Origin: Bacteroidales bacterium
Lineage (GTDB): Bacteria; Bacteroidota; Bacteroidia; Bacteroidales; F082
Direction: 5' to 3'
Assembly: GCA_016936505.1 (NCBI GenBank)
Contig: JAFGXS010000006.1
Coordinates: forward strand, 1-64,000
DNA: 64,000 nucleotides
The notes beneath the pieces were generated by a model. That model searched no databases. It was not told the origin of the DNA and was given only the letters and a program-made list of their open reading frames with translations. Below are positions 27,834-37,514 of this stretch, piece after piece (positions within the stretch are counted from its first letter, which is position 1; every line of letters begins with the position of its first letter). Both the position numbers and the translations under genes were made by a program.

Positions 27834-29351
27834 TTAGTTCTTTACAAGAGTAAAGAGTCTGTTCCAGCGGATTTTACCATCCAGTAAAGATTTATTAGGA
27901 TCTAATGAAAGCCAGATGAAAACGGCTTTACCTTCCACATGATTTTCAGGCACAAAACCCCAATAGCGTGAATCTGCTGAATTATCACGGTTATCGCCCA
28001 TCATCCAATAGTAGTTCATCTTAAATGTATAATGATCGGCCTCTTTTCCGTTAATATAAATCTTGCCATCTTTTACTTCAAGTTTGTTGCCTTCGTAAAC
28101 ACGGATAATTCTACGGTACAGGGGCAACACTTTCAGATTTAAAGCAATTGTTGCTCCTTTTTTGGGGATATATATAGGGCCAAAATTATCACGGTTCCAT
28201 TTATACTGAGTTGTGTCGTGCGGGAAAATATCTTCATCAGCCACACCAGCAGCAATATCGGAAACAACAACACTCTTCACAATAGGAAGTTGAGCTATAG
28301 CATTTTTTGCTTTTTCAGAAAGCATCCCAATATACTGACCAGCAACATTTGTACGCCAAAACTCAGTAACCCCCAAGTTGCTAAGAACAATAGGATTAAT
28401 CTGCTGACCATTAGTGGTAATATAATATTCGTATTCTTTTATTCCAGGATCATGATTTCGTTGACCATTGATGTAAACCTTTTTATTAACGATCTGCAAC
28501 GAATCACCGGCAACACCAACACATCGCTTAACAAAGTTTTCTTCTTTATCAACCGGTCTATAAATTATTTTCCCGAAATCGGCTTTATCTGACCACACCC
28601 TTGTTCTTCCATACTGGCGAACCAGAGCATAATAGCTTGCATTACTCTGGAACCTTGTTGACACTGTATCACCAACAGGATAGTTAAATACAACCACATC
28701 ATTTCTCTTTACATGACCCAAACCAGGCAATCTAAGATAGGGAAACTCAATCCAGTCGAGGTACGAATTCACATCCTTGGTAAAAGGCATGGTGTTGTGT
28801 ACAAAAGGAAATGAAAGTGGGGTATTCGGAATCTTTGGTCCGTATGCTATTTTACTCACAAACAAATAATCGCCAACAAGCAATGATTTCTCCATTGAAG
28901 ATGTCGGAATTGTATAGGCCTCTATCAGAAATGTCCGGATAATTGTAGCAGCCACCACAGCAAAAACAATAGCATCAACCCACTCACGGGTTGCTGACTT
29001 TAATGGTTCTTCGCGGGTTTCCGGATCCAGATAAGTATCATTTTTCGTGGCGATATAAGGAAAATAAATAAAAGGAAAAACAACAGCCAGAAACTGCTCT
29101 CCTAATCCGTACTTGCCATAACATTTTGCCATTTCTACCAACATCAACATATACACAAAAACATTGATGAACGGAAACAGCAACAGCAAGTACCACCACC
29201 AGGGTTTCTTTACTATTTTCAAAAATACATACAGGTTATAAAAAGGAATAAGCGTTTCCCATGATTTTCTTCCTGCACGGAAAAACTGAACCCATAGAAA
29301 AATGGTAGGAACCGTAAATGATAGAGGTAAAAAGATTAATAATTCCAACAT
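27834..29351 (-). CDS. lepB: Signal peptidase I
   Basis: This 505-aa membrane protease cleaves signal peptides on the outer side of the inner membrane. The N-terminal 100 residues hold extra membrane segments, as in Bacteroidota LepB. The S26 core starts near residue 125 with a membrane anchor, then IPTSSMEKSLLVGD with likely nucleophile Ser152. The general base Lys is in ENFVKRCVGVAGD, and the family motif MMGDNRDNSADSRYWG is near the end. A long insert (about 300-390) explains the size. It follows dapB. Confidence 0.93.
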   Translation of the reverse strand: MLELLIFLPLSFTVPTIFLWVQFFRAGRKSWETLIPFYNLYVFLKIVKKPWWWYLLLLFPFINVFVYMLMLVEMAKCYGKYGLGEQFLAVVFPFIYFPYIATKNDTYLDPETREEPLKSATREWVDAIVFAVVAATIIRTFLIEAYTIPTSSMEKSLLVGDYLFVSKIAYGPKIPNTPLSFPFVHNTMPFTKDVNSYLDWIEFPYLRLPGLGHVKRNDVVVFNYPVGDTVSTRFQSNASYYALVRQYGRTRVWSDKADFGKIIYRPVDKEENFVKRCVGVAGDSLQIVNKKVYINGQRNHDPGIKEYEYYITTNGQQINPIVLSNLGVTEFWRTNVAGQYIGMLSEKAKNAIAQLPIVKSVVVSDIAAGVADEDIFPHDTTQYKWNRDNFGPIYIPKKGATIALNLKVLPLYRRIIRVYEGNKLEVKDGKIYINGKEADHYTFKMNYYWMMGDNRDNSADSRYWGFVPENHVEGKAVFIWLSLDPNKSLLDGKIRWNRLFTLVKN

Positions 29352-29438
29352 ATGTATTTAATTTTAGTACAAAATACCGAAAAAAATGTAAGATCAGGCT
29401 TTTAAAAAACTTTAAAAAATTATTGGTTTTCAATGGAT

Positions 29439-30167
29439 TTATTCAACACCCAGTGTTTTCAAATAATCATCCATTCTGTAAACACCTTTTTTATTTAAAA
29501 GAAATTCGGCTGCCAATACAGCTCCCAGGGCAAAACCCTTTCTGCTTTTGGCTTGATGACTTAAGGTAATTGTATCCACTTCAGAATCGTAATAAACCTC
29601 ATGTGTTCCAGGAACCTCTCCTTCACGGACAGAATCTATGGGTAATTCATTCGAATTCCCGGTATTCTGAAGTGTCCACTTATTTAAAGAAGGATACTCT
29701 GTTAAAATATCTTCAGCAATTTTAATGGCAGTCCCACTGGGAGCATCCAGTTTATGAATGTGATGAATCTCTTTCATAGAACAACTATATCCCCGGGTTT
29801 TTCCCATTACTCTTGCCAGCAACTTATTTACATAGAAAAACAGGTTCACACCAATGCTGAAATTAGGGGCGTAAAAAAGGCTTCCGTTTTTTTCTTTACA
29901 CACAGCTTTAACCCCATCCATTTCGGTATACCATCCTGTTGTTCCGACAACTACCGGAAGGTTCAGATTGAAACATCTGTATAGATTAGAAACGGCTTCA
30001 TTAGGAATTGAAAAATCGATGGCCACAGTATTTGTCAAATCCATGTCATACAGCTGCTTCCAGTCCTCTTCCTTATCCAGCAATGCAACAATTTCATGGT
30101 TTCGCTCCTGAGCAATTTGGGCAATCATTTTTCCCATCCGTCCATAACCCGAAATAACAACTTTCAT
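29439..30167 (-). CDS. dapB: 4-hydroxy-tetrahydrodipicolinate reductase
   Basis: The ATG at 30167 (242 aa) overlaps the aroE stop by 4 nt (ATGA) and starts directly at the NAD(P)-binding motif GYGRMG (7-12). The enzyme makes tetrahydrodipicolinate for lysine and diaminopimelate. The family site EIHHIHKLDAPSGTA contains the catalytic His and Lys. A longer frame starting at 30194 only adds charged residues. It is translated after aroE and before lepB; dapF of the same pathway lies 20 kb away. Confidence 0.95.
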   Translation of the reverse strand: MKVVISGYGRMGKMIAQIAQERNHEIVALLDKEEDWKQLYDMDLTNTVAIDFSIPNEAVSNLYRCFNLNLPVVVGTTGWYTEMDGVKAVCKEKNGSLFYAPNFSIGVNLFFYVNKLLARVMGKTRGYSCSMKEIHHIHKLDAPSGTAIKIAEDILTEYPSLNKWTLQNTGNSNELPIDSVREGEVPGTHEVYYDSEVDTITLSHQAKSRKGFALGAVLAAEFLLNKKGVYRMDDYLKTLGVE

Positions 30168-30919
30168 TTTCTGTTTTTTTTCCATATTTTCCAAGATTCC
30201 TCTGCCTGTAAATGCAACATTTCCAAACCATTTTTTGTTTGAGCACCTTGTGCTTTTCCTTTCTTTAGGAACACGGTTTCTTCCGGATTATAAACCAGAT
30301 CAAAAAGTATATGATCTTTAGTTAGCTTATCGTAAGGAATCTCGGGGAATGTTTCTACATGAGGATACATACCCAAAGGAGTTGTATTGATAATTAACTG
30401 ATAGTCTTCAATGATTTTTGGGGTAAGCCAGGTATAATTAAGTTCAATCAGTTTTCTGGGATTGCGTGAAACGTAATAATAGTAAATACCCCATTTCCTT
30501 AAAACATATGCTACCGCATGAGCCGCACCGCCGGTTCCCAGTATTAATGCTCTGAGTTGTTCTCTTTTTTCAATTAAAGGCTTTAAACTCATTTCAATGC
30601 CGTAAACATCAGTATTATAGCCTCTCAGTTTTACAGAACCATTTTTTCTGTGAACATCAACTACATTAATCCCACCCACTGTTTCAGCAACCTCATTCAA
30701 CTCATCCATTTGTTGTATTAACTGTCGCTTATATGGAATAGTTACATTGAGTCCTCTTAATTCTGGGTTCTTAGCCAACAACTCCTTCAGATCAGGAATA
30801 TCTTCCGATTCAAAAAGCTGATAGGAAGCATCGATCTTTTCCTTTTCAAACTTTTTGGCAAAGTAATCTCCTGAGAAAGAATGCTTCAGCGATCTGCCAA
30901 TTAATCCATATAAATCCAT
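30164..30919 (-). CDS. aroE: Shikimate dehydrogenase
   Basis: This 251-aa enzyme reduces 3-dehydroshikimate in aromatic amino-acid synthesis. It starts MDLYGLIGRSLKHSFS, which is the shikimate-binding SxS region, then has NVTIPYK with the catalytic Lys. A NADP-binding LGTGGAAHAVAY motif (about 127-138) and INTTPLGMYP follow. It is slightly short for the family. It leads the aroE-dapB-lepB unit and has its own -7 box. Confidence 0.94.
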   Translation of the reverse strand: MDLYGLIGRSLKHSFSGDYFAKKFEKEKIDASYQLFESEDIPDLKELLAKNPELRGLNVTIPYKRQLIQQMDELNEVAETVGGINVVDVHRKNGSVKLRGYNTDVYGIEMSLKPLIEKREQLRALILGTGGAAHAVAYVLRKWGIYYYYVSRNPRKLIELNYTWLTPKIIEDYQLIINTTPLGMYPHVETFPEIPYDKLTKDHILFDLVYNPEETVFLKKGKAQGAQTKNGLEMLHLQAEESWKIWKKNRK

Positions 30920-30960
30920 AAAATAATGAAAGTAAACTATTTATACCTATATCGCTACAA

Positions 30961-30968
30961 CAAAGTTA
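30961..30968 (-). promoter_or_regulatory. -7 box (TAACTTTG) of the aroE-dapB-lepB unit
   Basis: A perfect TAnnTTTG match on the minus strand, 41 nt before the aroE ATG, in the gap after the DUF368 gene. Confidence 0.4.
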
Positions 30969-30986
30969 AGTATTTTAATGATAATA

Positions 30987-31916
30987 CTATAAATCAGATT
31001 TTTTACTTGCCAGCAATTCTATAGCAACAATTGAAACAATTCCCAGAATCATTATGAGTATCGCTATCCAAAACTGATGATTAAAATGTTCGGGTAACAC
31101 ACTAACATAACGCGAAACTACGGCCCTGCCATGTTTTAGGACTACATTCCCCTGCAAATCTGTAAGGTATTCTGCAGTTTTCCATGGCCAAAGAATTACC
31201 ATTGATCCTAAAATAAAGCCTGTTAAAATAGCAATGGTTTGATTCTTGAATTTCTTGAACACCCATGAAAGTATGTGTGAGAATGCTATCAGACCAACTA
31301 TAGCACCCAAAGCAAAAGGAACTAATATAGTAATATCCCTTGTATTAATTGCATGTATAGCTACCAACTGATAATTTCCCATCAAAATCAGCACAAAGGA
31401 ACCAGAAAGTCCGGGAAGAATCATGCTGCAAATTGCAACTACACCCGAAAGAAACAAATAACCAAAGCTACTGTCCTCGCCAGCAGGGTTCATATAAGAC
31501 AGAACAACAGCAATAGCCGTTCCCAGAACAAGAAATACAATTACATCCCATTTCCACCGATCAATGGTTTTTCCGACAAAATAAATACTTGCCAACACCA
31601 AACCAAAAAAGTAAGCCCAAATATAAACCGGATAATTTCTAAAAAGAAAATCAAAAATGCGCGCCAAACTGACAACCGCCAGCCCGATACCAACAAAAAT
31701 GGACAACAAAAAATATAAATCTGTTTTCTCTGCAAATGCTTTCCATTGCCCCTTAAGTAACAAGCGTAAAGCTTCCAGTCCAAATGATTTAATTGCATCA
31801 ATCAGGCGTTCAAATATTCCGGTAATCAAGGCTATGGTTCCACCAGAAACCCCCGGAATTATGTTTGCAACCCCTACGGCTATTCCCTTAATTATATAAA
31901 TGATATATTCTTTCAT
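30987..31916 (-). CDS. DUF368 membrane protein (polyprenyl-phosphate transporter-type)
   Basis: This 309-aa protein has about eight to nine membrane segments and the family start IIKGIAVGVANIIPGVSGGT, repeated later as MILPGLSGSF in an inverted-repeat design. Members of DUF368 have been linked to undecaprenyl-phosphate recycling (PopT). I apply that by family only. It follows the aldehyde dehydrogenase gene by 38 nt. Confidence 0.85.
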   Translation of the reverse strand: MKEYIIYIIKGIAVGVANIIPGVSGGTIALITGIFERLIDAIKSFGLEALRLLLKGQWKAFAEKTDLYFLLSIFVGIGLAVVSLARIFDFLFRNYPVYIWAYFFGLVLASIYFVGKTIDRWKWDVIVFLVLGTAIAVVLSYMNPAGEDSSFGYLFLSGVVAICSMILPGLSGSFVLILMGNYQLVAIHAINTRDITILVPFALGAIVGLIAFSHILSWVFKKFKNQTIAILTGFILGSMVILWPWKTAEYLTDLQGNVVLKHGRAVVSRYVSVLPEHFNHQFWIAILIMILGIVSIVAIELLASKKSDL

Positions 31917-31954
31917 TCAAAAAAGTATTACGTTCTGTGTGAACCCTGTTTTTT

Positions 31955-33334
31955 CTATCTTAATAGGTATTTCACTATGTTGATTTTGTTTTTAAAAGGC
32001 GCATAACGCAATGGCACGTCCAGCCATTTTTTTTTGAACATCACAGGTTTTGCATTTGAAAAAGTATAAAAACTGTATATTCCATGATATTTACCCATTC
32101 CGCTGTTTCCGACACCACCAAAAGGAAGTTTACTATTAGCAATATGCATTAGCGTATCATTAACTGTAACTCCTCCTGCAGGAATACTGAGAATCGCTTT
32201 TTCAATAAATTTCTTTCTGTTAGAGAAGACATACAAAGCCAAAGGATGTGGCATAGAATTCATTTGCTGAATAACCTGATCAAACTCTTTAAAAGTGATC
32301 ACAGGCAAAACAGGCCCAAAAATCTCCTGCTGCATTACCGGCATATCATTCTGAACCCCGTCTAACAAAGTGGGCGAGAAATATTTTTCTTTTTTGTCAA
32401 TCTTGCCACCATAAATTATTTTAGCACCATCAAGCAGAGTTTCCAGTCGCTCCATATTGGCTTCGGAAATGATCCGGGGATATTCGCTGTTTTGTTCAGG
32501 ATCGCTTCCATAAAAACCCTCAATAGCTTTAATCATTTCTGATATCAGCTCACTTTTTACCTTTTCATGAACCAAAAGATAATCGGGGGCTATACAGGTT
32601 TGTCCGGCATTAATCAGTTTTCCCCAAATAATTCTCTTAGCAGCAAGCCTAATATTAACATGCTCATCAACAATACAGGGACTCTTGCCTCCCAGTTCCA
32701 ACGTAACCGGAATCATATTTTTAGCCGCTGCCTGCATCACCATCTTTCCCACATGCGAACTTCCGGTAAAAAACACATGATTTACTCTAAGCTGAAGTAA
32801 TTGCTGAGCAACTTCCACACCACCGTTCACAACATAAATAAATGATTGATCAAATGATGAATTAATCATCTTCTCCATCACTTTTGCAGTATGCGACGAT
32901 ATTTCAGAAGGTTTCATTATCACAGTATTTCCTGCAGCAATAGCGCCGACTAGAGGAGCAAAAAGCAGCTGAAACGGATAATTCCAGGGAGCAATAACAA
33001 GGACTGTTCCCAATGGTTCATAAGTTACATAACTACTTGCAGGAAAACTAATAAGCCCTGAAGAAACTTTTTCCGGTCTCATCCATTCCTTTAGGTTTCG
33101 TAAAGCAACCCGAAGTTCTTCAAGAGTAAAACCAATTTCTGTAGAATACGACTCAAATTTCGATTTGTGCAGGTCCTTATTAAGAGCTTCATACAATTCG
33201 CTTTCAAACTGAAGAATTACATCTCTCAGTTTTTTCAACATAGCACGCCTGAATGCATAATCCCGGGTTTTACCGGAATTAAAAAATTGTTGCTGCTTTA
33301 CAAGTAACGAATTGTAAGAGTTCTGATCCTGCAT
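31955..33334 (-). CDS. Aldehyde dehydrogenase (class 3-like)
   Basis: This 459-aa NAD(P)-dependent enzyme has the PWNYP motif (116-120), catalytic Glu213 in LELGGKSP, and nucleophile Cys247 in NAGQTCIAPD. The length and the lack of an N-terminal extension match fatty-aldehyde (class 3 ALDH) types. It may oxidise medium or long aliphatic aldehydes. It lies 10 nt after the phosphosulfolactate synthase gene, so a linked role with sulfonate or lipid metabolism is possible but not proven. Confidence 0.93.
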   Translation of the reverse strand: MQDQNSYNSLLVKQQQFFNSGKTRDYAFRRAMLKKLRDVILQFESELYEALNKDLHKSKFESYSTEIGFTLEELRVALRNLKEWMRPEKVSSGLISFPASSYVTYEPLGTVLVIAPWNYPFQLLFAPLVGAIAAGNTVIMKPSEISSHTAKVMEKMINSSFDQSFIYVVNGGVEVAQQLLQLRVNHVFFTGSSHVGKMVMQAAAKNMIPVTLELGGKSPCIVDEHVNIRLAAKRIIWGKLINAGQTCIAPDYLLVHEKVKSELISEMIKAIEGFYGSDPEQNSEYPRIISEANMERLETLLDGAKIIYGGKIDKKEKYFSPTLLDGVQNDMPVMQQEIFGPVLPVITFKEFDQVIQQMNSMPHPLALYVFSNRKKFIEKAILSIPAGGVTVNDTLMHIANSKLPFGGVGNSGMGKYHGIYSFYTFSNAKPVMFKKKWLDVPLRYAPFKNKINIVKYLLR

Positions 33335-33344
33335 TATAACAAAT

Positions 33345-34118
33345 TTATTCTTTTAATTCATCCGGGAGAAAATCCAAAAAAGTATCGCCTCTCAGACCTA
33401 ACCTTAGAGTCTCCATAGGAATAATTTCGGAAGGAGCAATATTTCCCAGATTAACATTCGCGCCAAAATGCTTAATAAACCAAGCTTGTTGTGATTTTAG
33501 CGGAGCTTCCCATATAATGCTTTCAAAAGGCAAATGCTTGGAAATTTCACTAATCAACTCATAATTGGCTTTTCCGTTCAAATCATAAATACCTACGGTC
33601 CCGCTTTCTCTTGCCTCGGCAATGGTTTTGAACGAACCAGCTTCGAGTTCAGATTTCATCTGAATAATCCAGTCTTTAATCGGAATCTCCAACCCTGCCA
33701 CCTTTGATCCTACTTCTGAAACCACAGTGTATTCTTTTGACAGAACTCTGATGTATTCGCATTTTTTATCATGATTCAAAGTCATTGAACCATCAGAAAT
33801 TTCAACAGAATCAAAACCCAGTTTTTCAACAAACCTTCTGTAGTCATCAAACTGATTCCGAATACAAAAAGCTTCAAAAAGAGTTCCTCCGGGATAAACT
33901 TTTATGCCATTCCTTTGATACAAGGCAATCTTATCCTTTACATTCGGGTTCACATAAGAGGTACCAAAACCCAACTTTAAAAAGTCGATCAGGTTTCCGG
34001 CTGTTTCAACCATATCTTCAGCCTGACGCATACCCAGACCTTTGTCCATAACCATGGTAATTCCCCCTGTTCTGGGCATTTTTGTTCTTTCGGGTAAAAA
34101 ATTCAATGTAATATCCAT
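33345..34118 (-). CDS. comA: Phosphosulfolactate synthase (ComA family)
   Basis: This 257-aa TIM-barrel enzyme adds sulfite to phosphoenolpyruvate to form phosphosulfolactate. Family stretches are MPRTGGITMVMDKGLG, DFLKLGFGTSYV, YPGGTLFEAF and the LGNIAPSEIIPMETLRLGLRG end. It is known from coenzyme M synthesis in methanogens and from sulfolactate synthesis in Bacillus spores. In Bacteroidota it may feed sulfolactate or sulfonolipid-type metabolism, which is an inference. No comB or comC is adjacent. It is co-directional with a TPR gene upstream (14-nt gap). Confidence 0.92.
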   Translation of the reverse strand: MDITLNFLPERTKMPRTGGITMVMDKGLGMRQAEDMVETAGNLIDFLKLGFGTSYVNPNVKDKIALYQRNGIKVYPGGTLFEAFCIRNQFDDYRRFVEKLGFDSVEISDGSMTLNHDKKCEYIRVLSKEYTVVSEVGSKVAGLEIPIKDWIIQMKSELEAGSFKTIAEARESGTVGIYDLNGKANYELISEISKHLPFESIIWEAPLKSQQAWFIKHFGANVNLGNIAPSEIIPMETLRLGLRGDTFLDFLPDELKE

Positions 34119-34132
34119 TGTCTTATATTTTA

Positions 34133-35548
34133 TTATTTCTTGGGTTCTTTATATAAATCGAGCATTTCCAGGAAACGGTTATTCTGCATCAATTCGGGAA
34201 TATAGTCTAGCAATTCTGTGTGGCTCTCGAAATCAAGTTTAAACGCCTTTTCCATATGAACGTAGGCCTGCTCAAGCTTTCCCGACCGATACAAATAACC
34301 TGCCTGGCGAAACCATAAAAGCGCCTCATCAGCATTGGAATCAATCGCTGTAACCATAATATCCTGTGCCGTGTCAAAATCACCCTGCAATGCATAAATG
34401 AGAGAGTAATTCATCCAGGCTTCACTGTAATTCTTGTTATTCTTTACTACTTCTTCAAAAAGTGTTGCCGCTTTATCATATTCGTTAAGCTGAAGATATA
34501 AAACAGCCAGTTCAAATTTAATATCTTCCTGCTGAGGCGATAATTCCATAGCCTTCTGATAATAATTTACAGCCATTTTATTTCTATCCTGCTTCATAAA
34601 AACACGGGCAACACCAGCCCACGATTCAGGAAGTTTTTCATCTTTATCCATGGCCATATAATAATACTTCAGAGCTTTTTCAATGTCATCCAGACTCTCG
34701 TAACATTCACCAATATAGCAGTAAGTTATTGCCTCTGGTTGTTCAAGATTAAAAGTCTCTCTATATAAATTTATGGCTTTTCTGAATTGCTTTAAACTGG
34801 AATACGAGTTAGCCATGTTAAAATAGGCTGCTGCAAACTTATCGTCAATAGCCAGCACAAACTCATACGACTGAATAGCTTTCTCGTAAAGGTCCTGTGA
34901 GCTGTAAAATATGCCTAAATGAAACCACCCGTAAGCCGAATAAGGATGCTCATCCAAAAAACGCGTATAAAATTCTATAGCCTCTTCTTCCCTATGATTA
35001 ATTTCGAAAAAGAAAGCAATTTCCTGAATCAAATCATCAGAATCGGGTTGAAGGTAGAGCGCTTTTTCCAAATAAACCAATGCCTGATCGAAGTTGTTCA
35101 TACTTTCATATTCAAAAGCAATGTTCGACAACACATCAACCATGCGTTCAGTATCTGTATCTAAAAGTTTTTTGTATTCTTCAATGGCATCTTCATGTCG
35201 GTCCATCAACCCAAAAATTTCACCCCTGGTAAAATATATCTCTTCATCACCCGGTTCAAAAACCTCTAACTGATCCAGCACCCGGAGTGCCTGATCATAC
35301 TTATTTTCCAACGCCAGTAATCGTGCCTCTCTCGCTCCAAAAGAGGAACTATCAGGATGTTGCTGTTTCGCGCTTTCTATCGCTTGACGTGCCATGGTTT
35401 TCTCATGGTTATCCAAATAGTAGTCAATAATGGCTTCAAATTCTTCAACATCAAAAAAATGGCCCTTTTCTGATTCTAACTGCTCCTCAAAACGTTGGAT
35501 TAAAGCAGAAATATCATTCTCAGACTGCCATTCTAATTCTTCACTCAT
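34133..35548 (-). CDS. Tetratricopeptide repeat protein
   Basis: This 471-aa soluble protein is made almost wholly of about twelve TPR units from about residue 35 to 455 (for example AIEEYKKLLDTD, ALVYLEKALYLQPDSDD, AINLYRETFNLEQPE). No signal peptide or enzyme domain is seen. It should act as a protein-binding scaffold. It leads a unit with comA, the aldehyde dehydrogenase and DUF368. Confidence 0.9.
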   Translation of the reverse strand: MSEELEWQSENDISALIQRFEEQLESEKGHFFDVEEFEAIIDYYLDNHEKTMARQAIESAKQQHPDSSSFGAREARLLALENKYDQALRVLDQLEVFEPGDEEIYFTRGEIFGLMDRHEDAIEEYKKLLDTDTERMVDVLSNIAFEYESMNNFDQALVYLEKALYLQPDSDDLIQEIAFFFEINHREEEAIEFYTRFLDEHPYSAYGWFHLGIFYSSQDLYEKAIQSYEFVLAIDDKFAAAYFNMANSYSSLKQFRKAINLYRETFNLEQPEAITYCYIGECYESLDDIEKALKYYYMAMDKDEKLPESWAGVARVFMKQDRNKMAVNYYQKAMELSPQQEDIKFELAVLYLQLNEYDKAATLFEEVVKNNKNYSEAWMNYSLIYALQGDFDTAQDIMVTAIDSNADEALLWFRQAGYLYRSGKLEQAYVHMEKAFKLDFESHTELLDYIPELMQNNRFLEMLDLYKEPKK

Positions 35549-35565
35549 ATACTTAGATTGATTCG

Positions 35566-35573
35566 CAAAATTA
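35566..35573 (-). promoter_or_regulatory. -7 box (TAATTTTG) of the TPR-comA-ALDH-DUF368 unit
   Basis: A perfect TAnnTTTG match on the minus strand, 17 nt before the ATG at 35548. No clear -33 element. Confidence 0.4.
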
Positions 35574-35719
35574 AGATTTCTGGCTTACTATCAGGGAAAA
35601 GATTCACAAAATTTCATAAGACCATTTATTTCAGCTACAAATATATATGCCAAAAAAGTAATTGCTGAACATTTTAAAATGCCTTCTTAAATATCTTCTG
35701 TTTTAACCTTCATATTTCC

Positions 35720-35727
35720 TACTTTTG
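35720..35727 (+). promoter_or_regulatory. -7 box (TACTTTTG) of the phosphoglucosamine mutase-like gene
   Basis: A perfect TAnnTTTG match. The final G begins a GTG codon that is not a likely start; the ATG at 35766 is 38 nt downstream. Confidence 0.5.
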
Positions 35728-35765
35728 TGAACCAGTATTATAAACCGTTATTTATTCGATTTTTT

Positions 35766-37145
35766 ATGACGCTCATAAAATCCATTTCCGGCATCAGGGG
35801 AACTATTGGAGGAAAGGTTTCAGAAAACCTTACTCCTGTTGATATTGTAAAATTTACAGCAGCATTTACCCGTTTTCACCAACTACGAAACAACAAACAA
35901 AATATCATGCTCGTTGTTGGCCGCGATGCCCGTATCTCGGGAAAAATAGTTGAACAGCTTGTAGTTTCTACAATTGCTTCTATGGGAGCCGATGTAATAA
36001 ATACAGGACTTTCAACTACACCAACTGTAGAAGTTGCTGTTACCCACCTGAAAGCTGATGGCGGAATTATTTTGACTGCAAGCCATAATCCAAAACAATG
36101 GAATGCCCTGAAGCTGTTGAATGAAAAGGGCGAGTTTCTATCGGATGCTGATGGCAGAACTGTTCTGCAACTGGCAGAAGAAATGGATTTCGATTACGCT
36201 GATGTTGATCATTTGGGAACCATTACTGAAAAATATGGAATGATTGACTACCACATTGATGAAGTTTTGAAGTTGGGTTTAGTAGATAAAAATGCAATAC
36301 AGAAAGCCGGATTTAAAATCGTTGTTGATGCTGTAAATTCAACCGGAGGTATTGCCATTCCCAAACTTCTCGAATCACTTGGAGTTGAACAAATCACCAA
36401 ATTATATTGTGAACCCAATGGCCATTTCCCGCATAATCCTGAACCTTTACCTGAAAATTTAAAAGAGATTTCAAAACTGGTTATTGACCAAAAAGCTGAT
36501 TTGGGAATTGTAGTTGATCCAGATGTTGACAGGCTTGCTTTTATTATGGAAGACGGCAATATGTTTGGTGAAGAATATACGTTGGTTGCAGTTGCTGATT
36601 ATGTACTTCAAAATGAAAAAGGCAATACGGTTTCAAACCTTTCGTCAACAAAAGCATTACGCGATGTAACAGAAAAAGCAGGAGGCTCATACACAGCCTC
36701 TGCAGTGGGTGAAGTAAATGTGGTGGAAAAAATGAAAGAAACCAAGGCAATTATTGGTGGTGAAGGAAATGGCGGGGTCATTTATCCTGCCATTCATTAC
36801 GGACGTGATGCGCTTGCCGGAACAGCTCTTTTTCTAACCCATCTGGCGAAAAAGAAAATGAAGATGACTGAACTCAGGGCTTCATATCCTAACTATTTTA
36901 TTTCAAAAAATAAAATCAACCTTACTGATGGTTTGTCAACAAAAACCGTGTTCAATAAAGTAAAAAATGAATACAGTCAATTTCCAGTTACTGATATTGA
37001 CGGAGTAAAAATTGACTTTCCTGATGGCTGGGTACATCTACGAGCATCCAATACCGAGCCTATTTTAAGGGTTTATGCCGAATCTGTTTCCACTGATAAG
37101 GCCCAGGATTATGCACAAAAAGTAATGGCTATTGTTAGTCAATAA
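35766..37145 (+). CDS. glmM: Phosphoglucosamine mutase-like phosphohexomutase
   Basis: The ATG at 35766 gives 459 aa and starts MTLIKSISGIRGT, the usual Bacteroidota opening; the GTG at 35727 lies in the -7 box. The phosphoserine loop TASHNP carries Ser106, the metal loop is DPDVDR, the sugar-binding loop is GEGNGG, and the phosphate-binding end is RASNTEP. It should convert glucosamine 6-phosphate to 1-phosphate for wall precursors. A phosphomannomutase role cannot be excluded from sequence alone. Confidence 0.9.
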   Translation: MTLIKSISGIRGTIGGKVSENLTPVDIVKFTAAFTRFHQLRNNKQNIMLVVGRDARISGKIVEQLVVSTIASMGADVINTGLSTTPTVEVAVTHLKADGGIILTASHNPKQWNALKLLNEKGEFLSDADGRTVLQLAEEMDFDYADVDHLGTITEKYGMIDYHIDEVLKLGLVDKNAIQKAGFKIVVDAVNSTGGIAIPKLLESLGVEQITKLYCEPNGHFPHNPEPLPENLKEISKLVIDQKADLGIVVDPDVDRLAFIMEDGNMFGEEYTLVAVADYVLQNEKGNTVSNLSSTKALRDVTEKAGGSYTASAVGEVNVVEKMKETKAIIGGEGNGGVIYPAIHYGRDALAGTALFLTHLAKKKMKMTELRASYPNYFISKNKINLTDGLSTKTVFNKVKNEYSQFPVTDIDGVKIDFPDGWVHLRASNTEPILRVYAESVSTDKAQDYAQKVMAIVSQ

Positions 37146-37226
37146 ATTGCTGTTAAAAACATTTTATTTCTAATTTCTGGGAATTTGCTCATTCTGCTTA
37201 TATTTAGCTAATCAATAAGATGAGCC

Positions 37227-37478
37227 ATGTTAAAAGTACGAAACCGCAATGCAGGATACCAACTTGTACAGTTCAAGCTTTCAAAAAAGCAGATGAAATC
37301 ATTGAAAAATTACTGTCGTGCACGAAAAACCTCACCGAATAAACTGATTAAAAAGAGCATTCGATATTATACCGAACATTTTTCGGATGGTGTTCCGCAA
37401 AAGTTTTATGCTACAGCAAACCAATTAGACATTTTCCACGATATTGAAAAAGACGAAACCCCGCTCAGCTTATTCTAG
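37227..37478 (+). CDS. Small basic protein, possible ribbon-helix-helix
   Basis: This 83-aa protein is strongly basic in its first 50 residues (RNRNAGYQLVQFKLSKKQ, then helix-rich KNYCRARKTSPNKLIKKS). The strand-helix-helix layout recalls CopG/Arc-type DNA-binding proteins, and the acidic tail ends in PLSLF. I do not recognise a named family. It is 81 nt after glmM and followed by the convergent secreted protein gene. Confidence 0.5.
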   Translation: MLKVRNRNAGYQLVQFKLSKKQMKSLKNYCRARKTSPNKLIKKSIRYYTEHFSDGVPQKFYATANQLDIFHDIEKDETPLSLF

Positions 37479-37514
37479 CCGTGCAGGGTTTGAACCTTTT
37501 ATTTTTCAAATAAT

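Noticed and set aside
35727-35765. GTG start adding 13 residues to the phosphoglucosamine mutase
   Set aside because: The GTG overlaps the -7 box and the family normally begins at the MTLIKSISG methionine.
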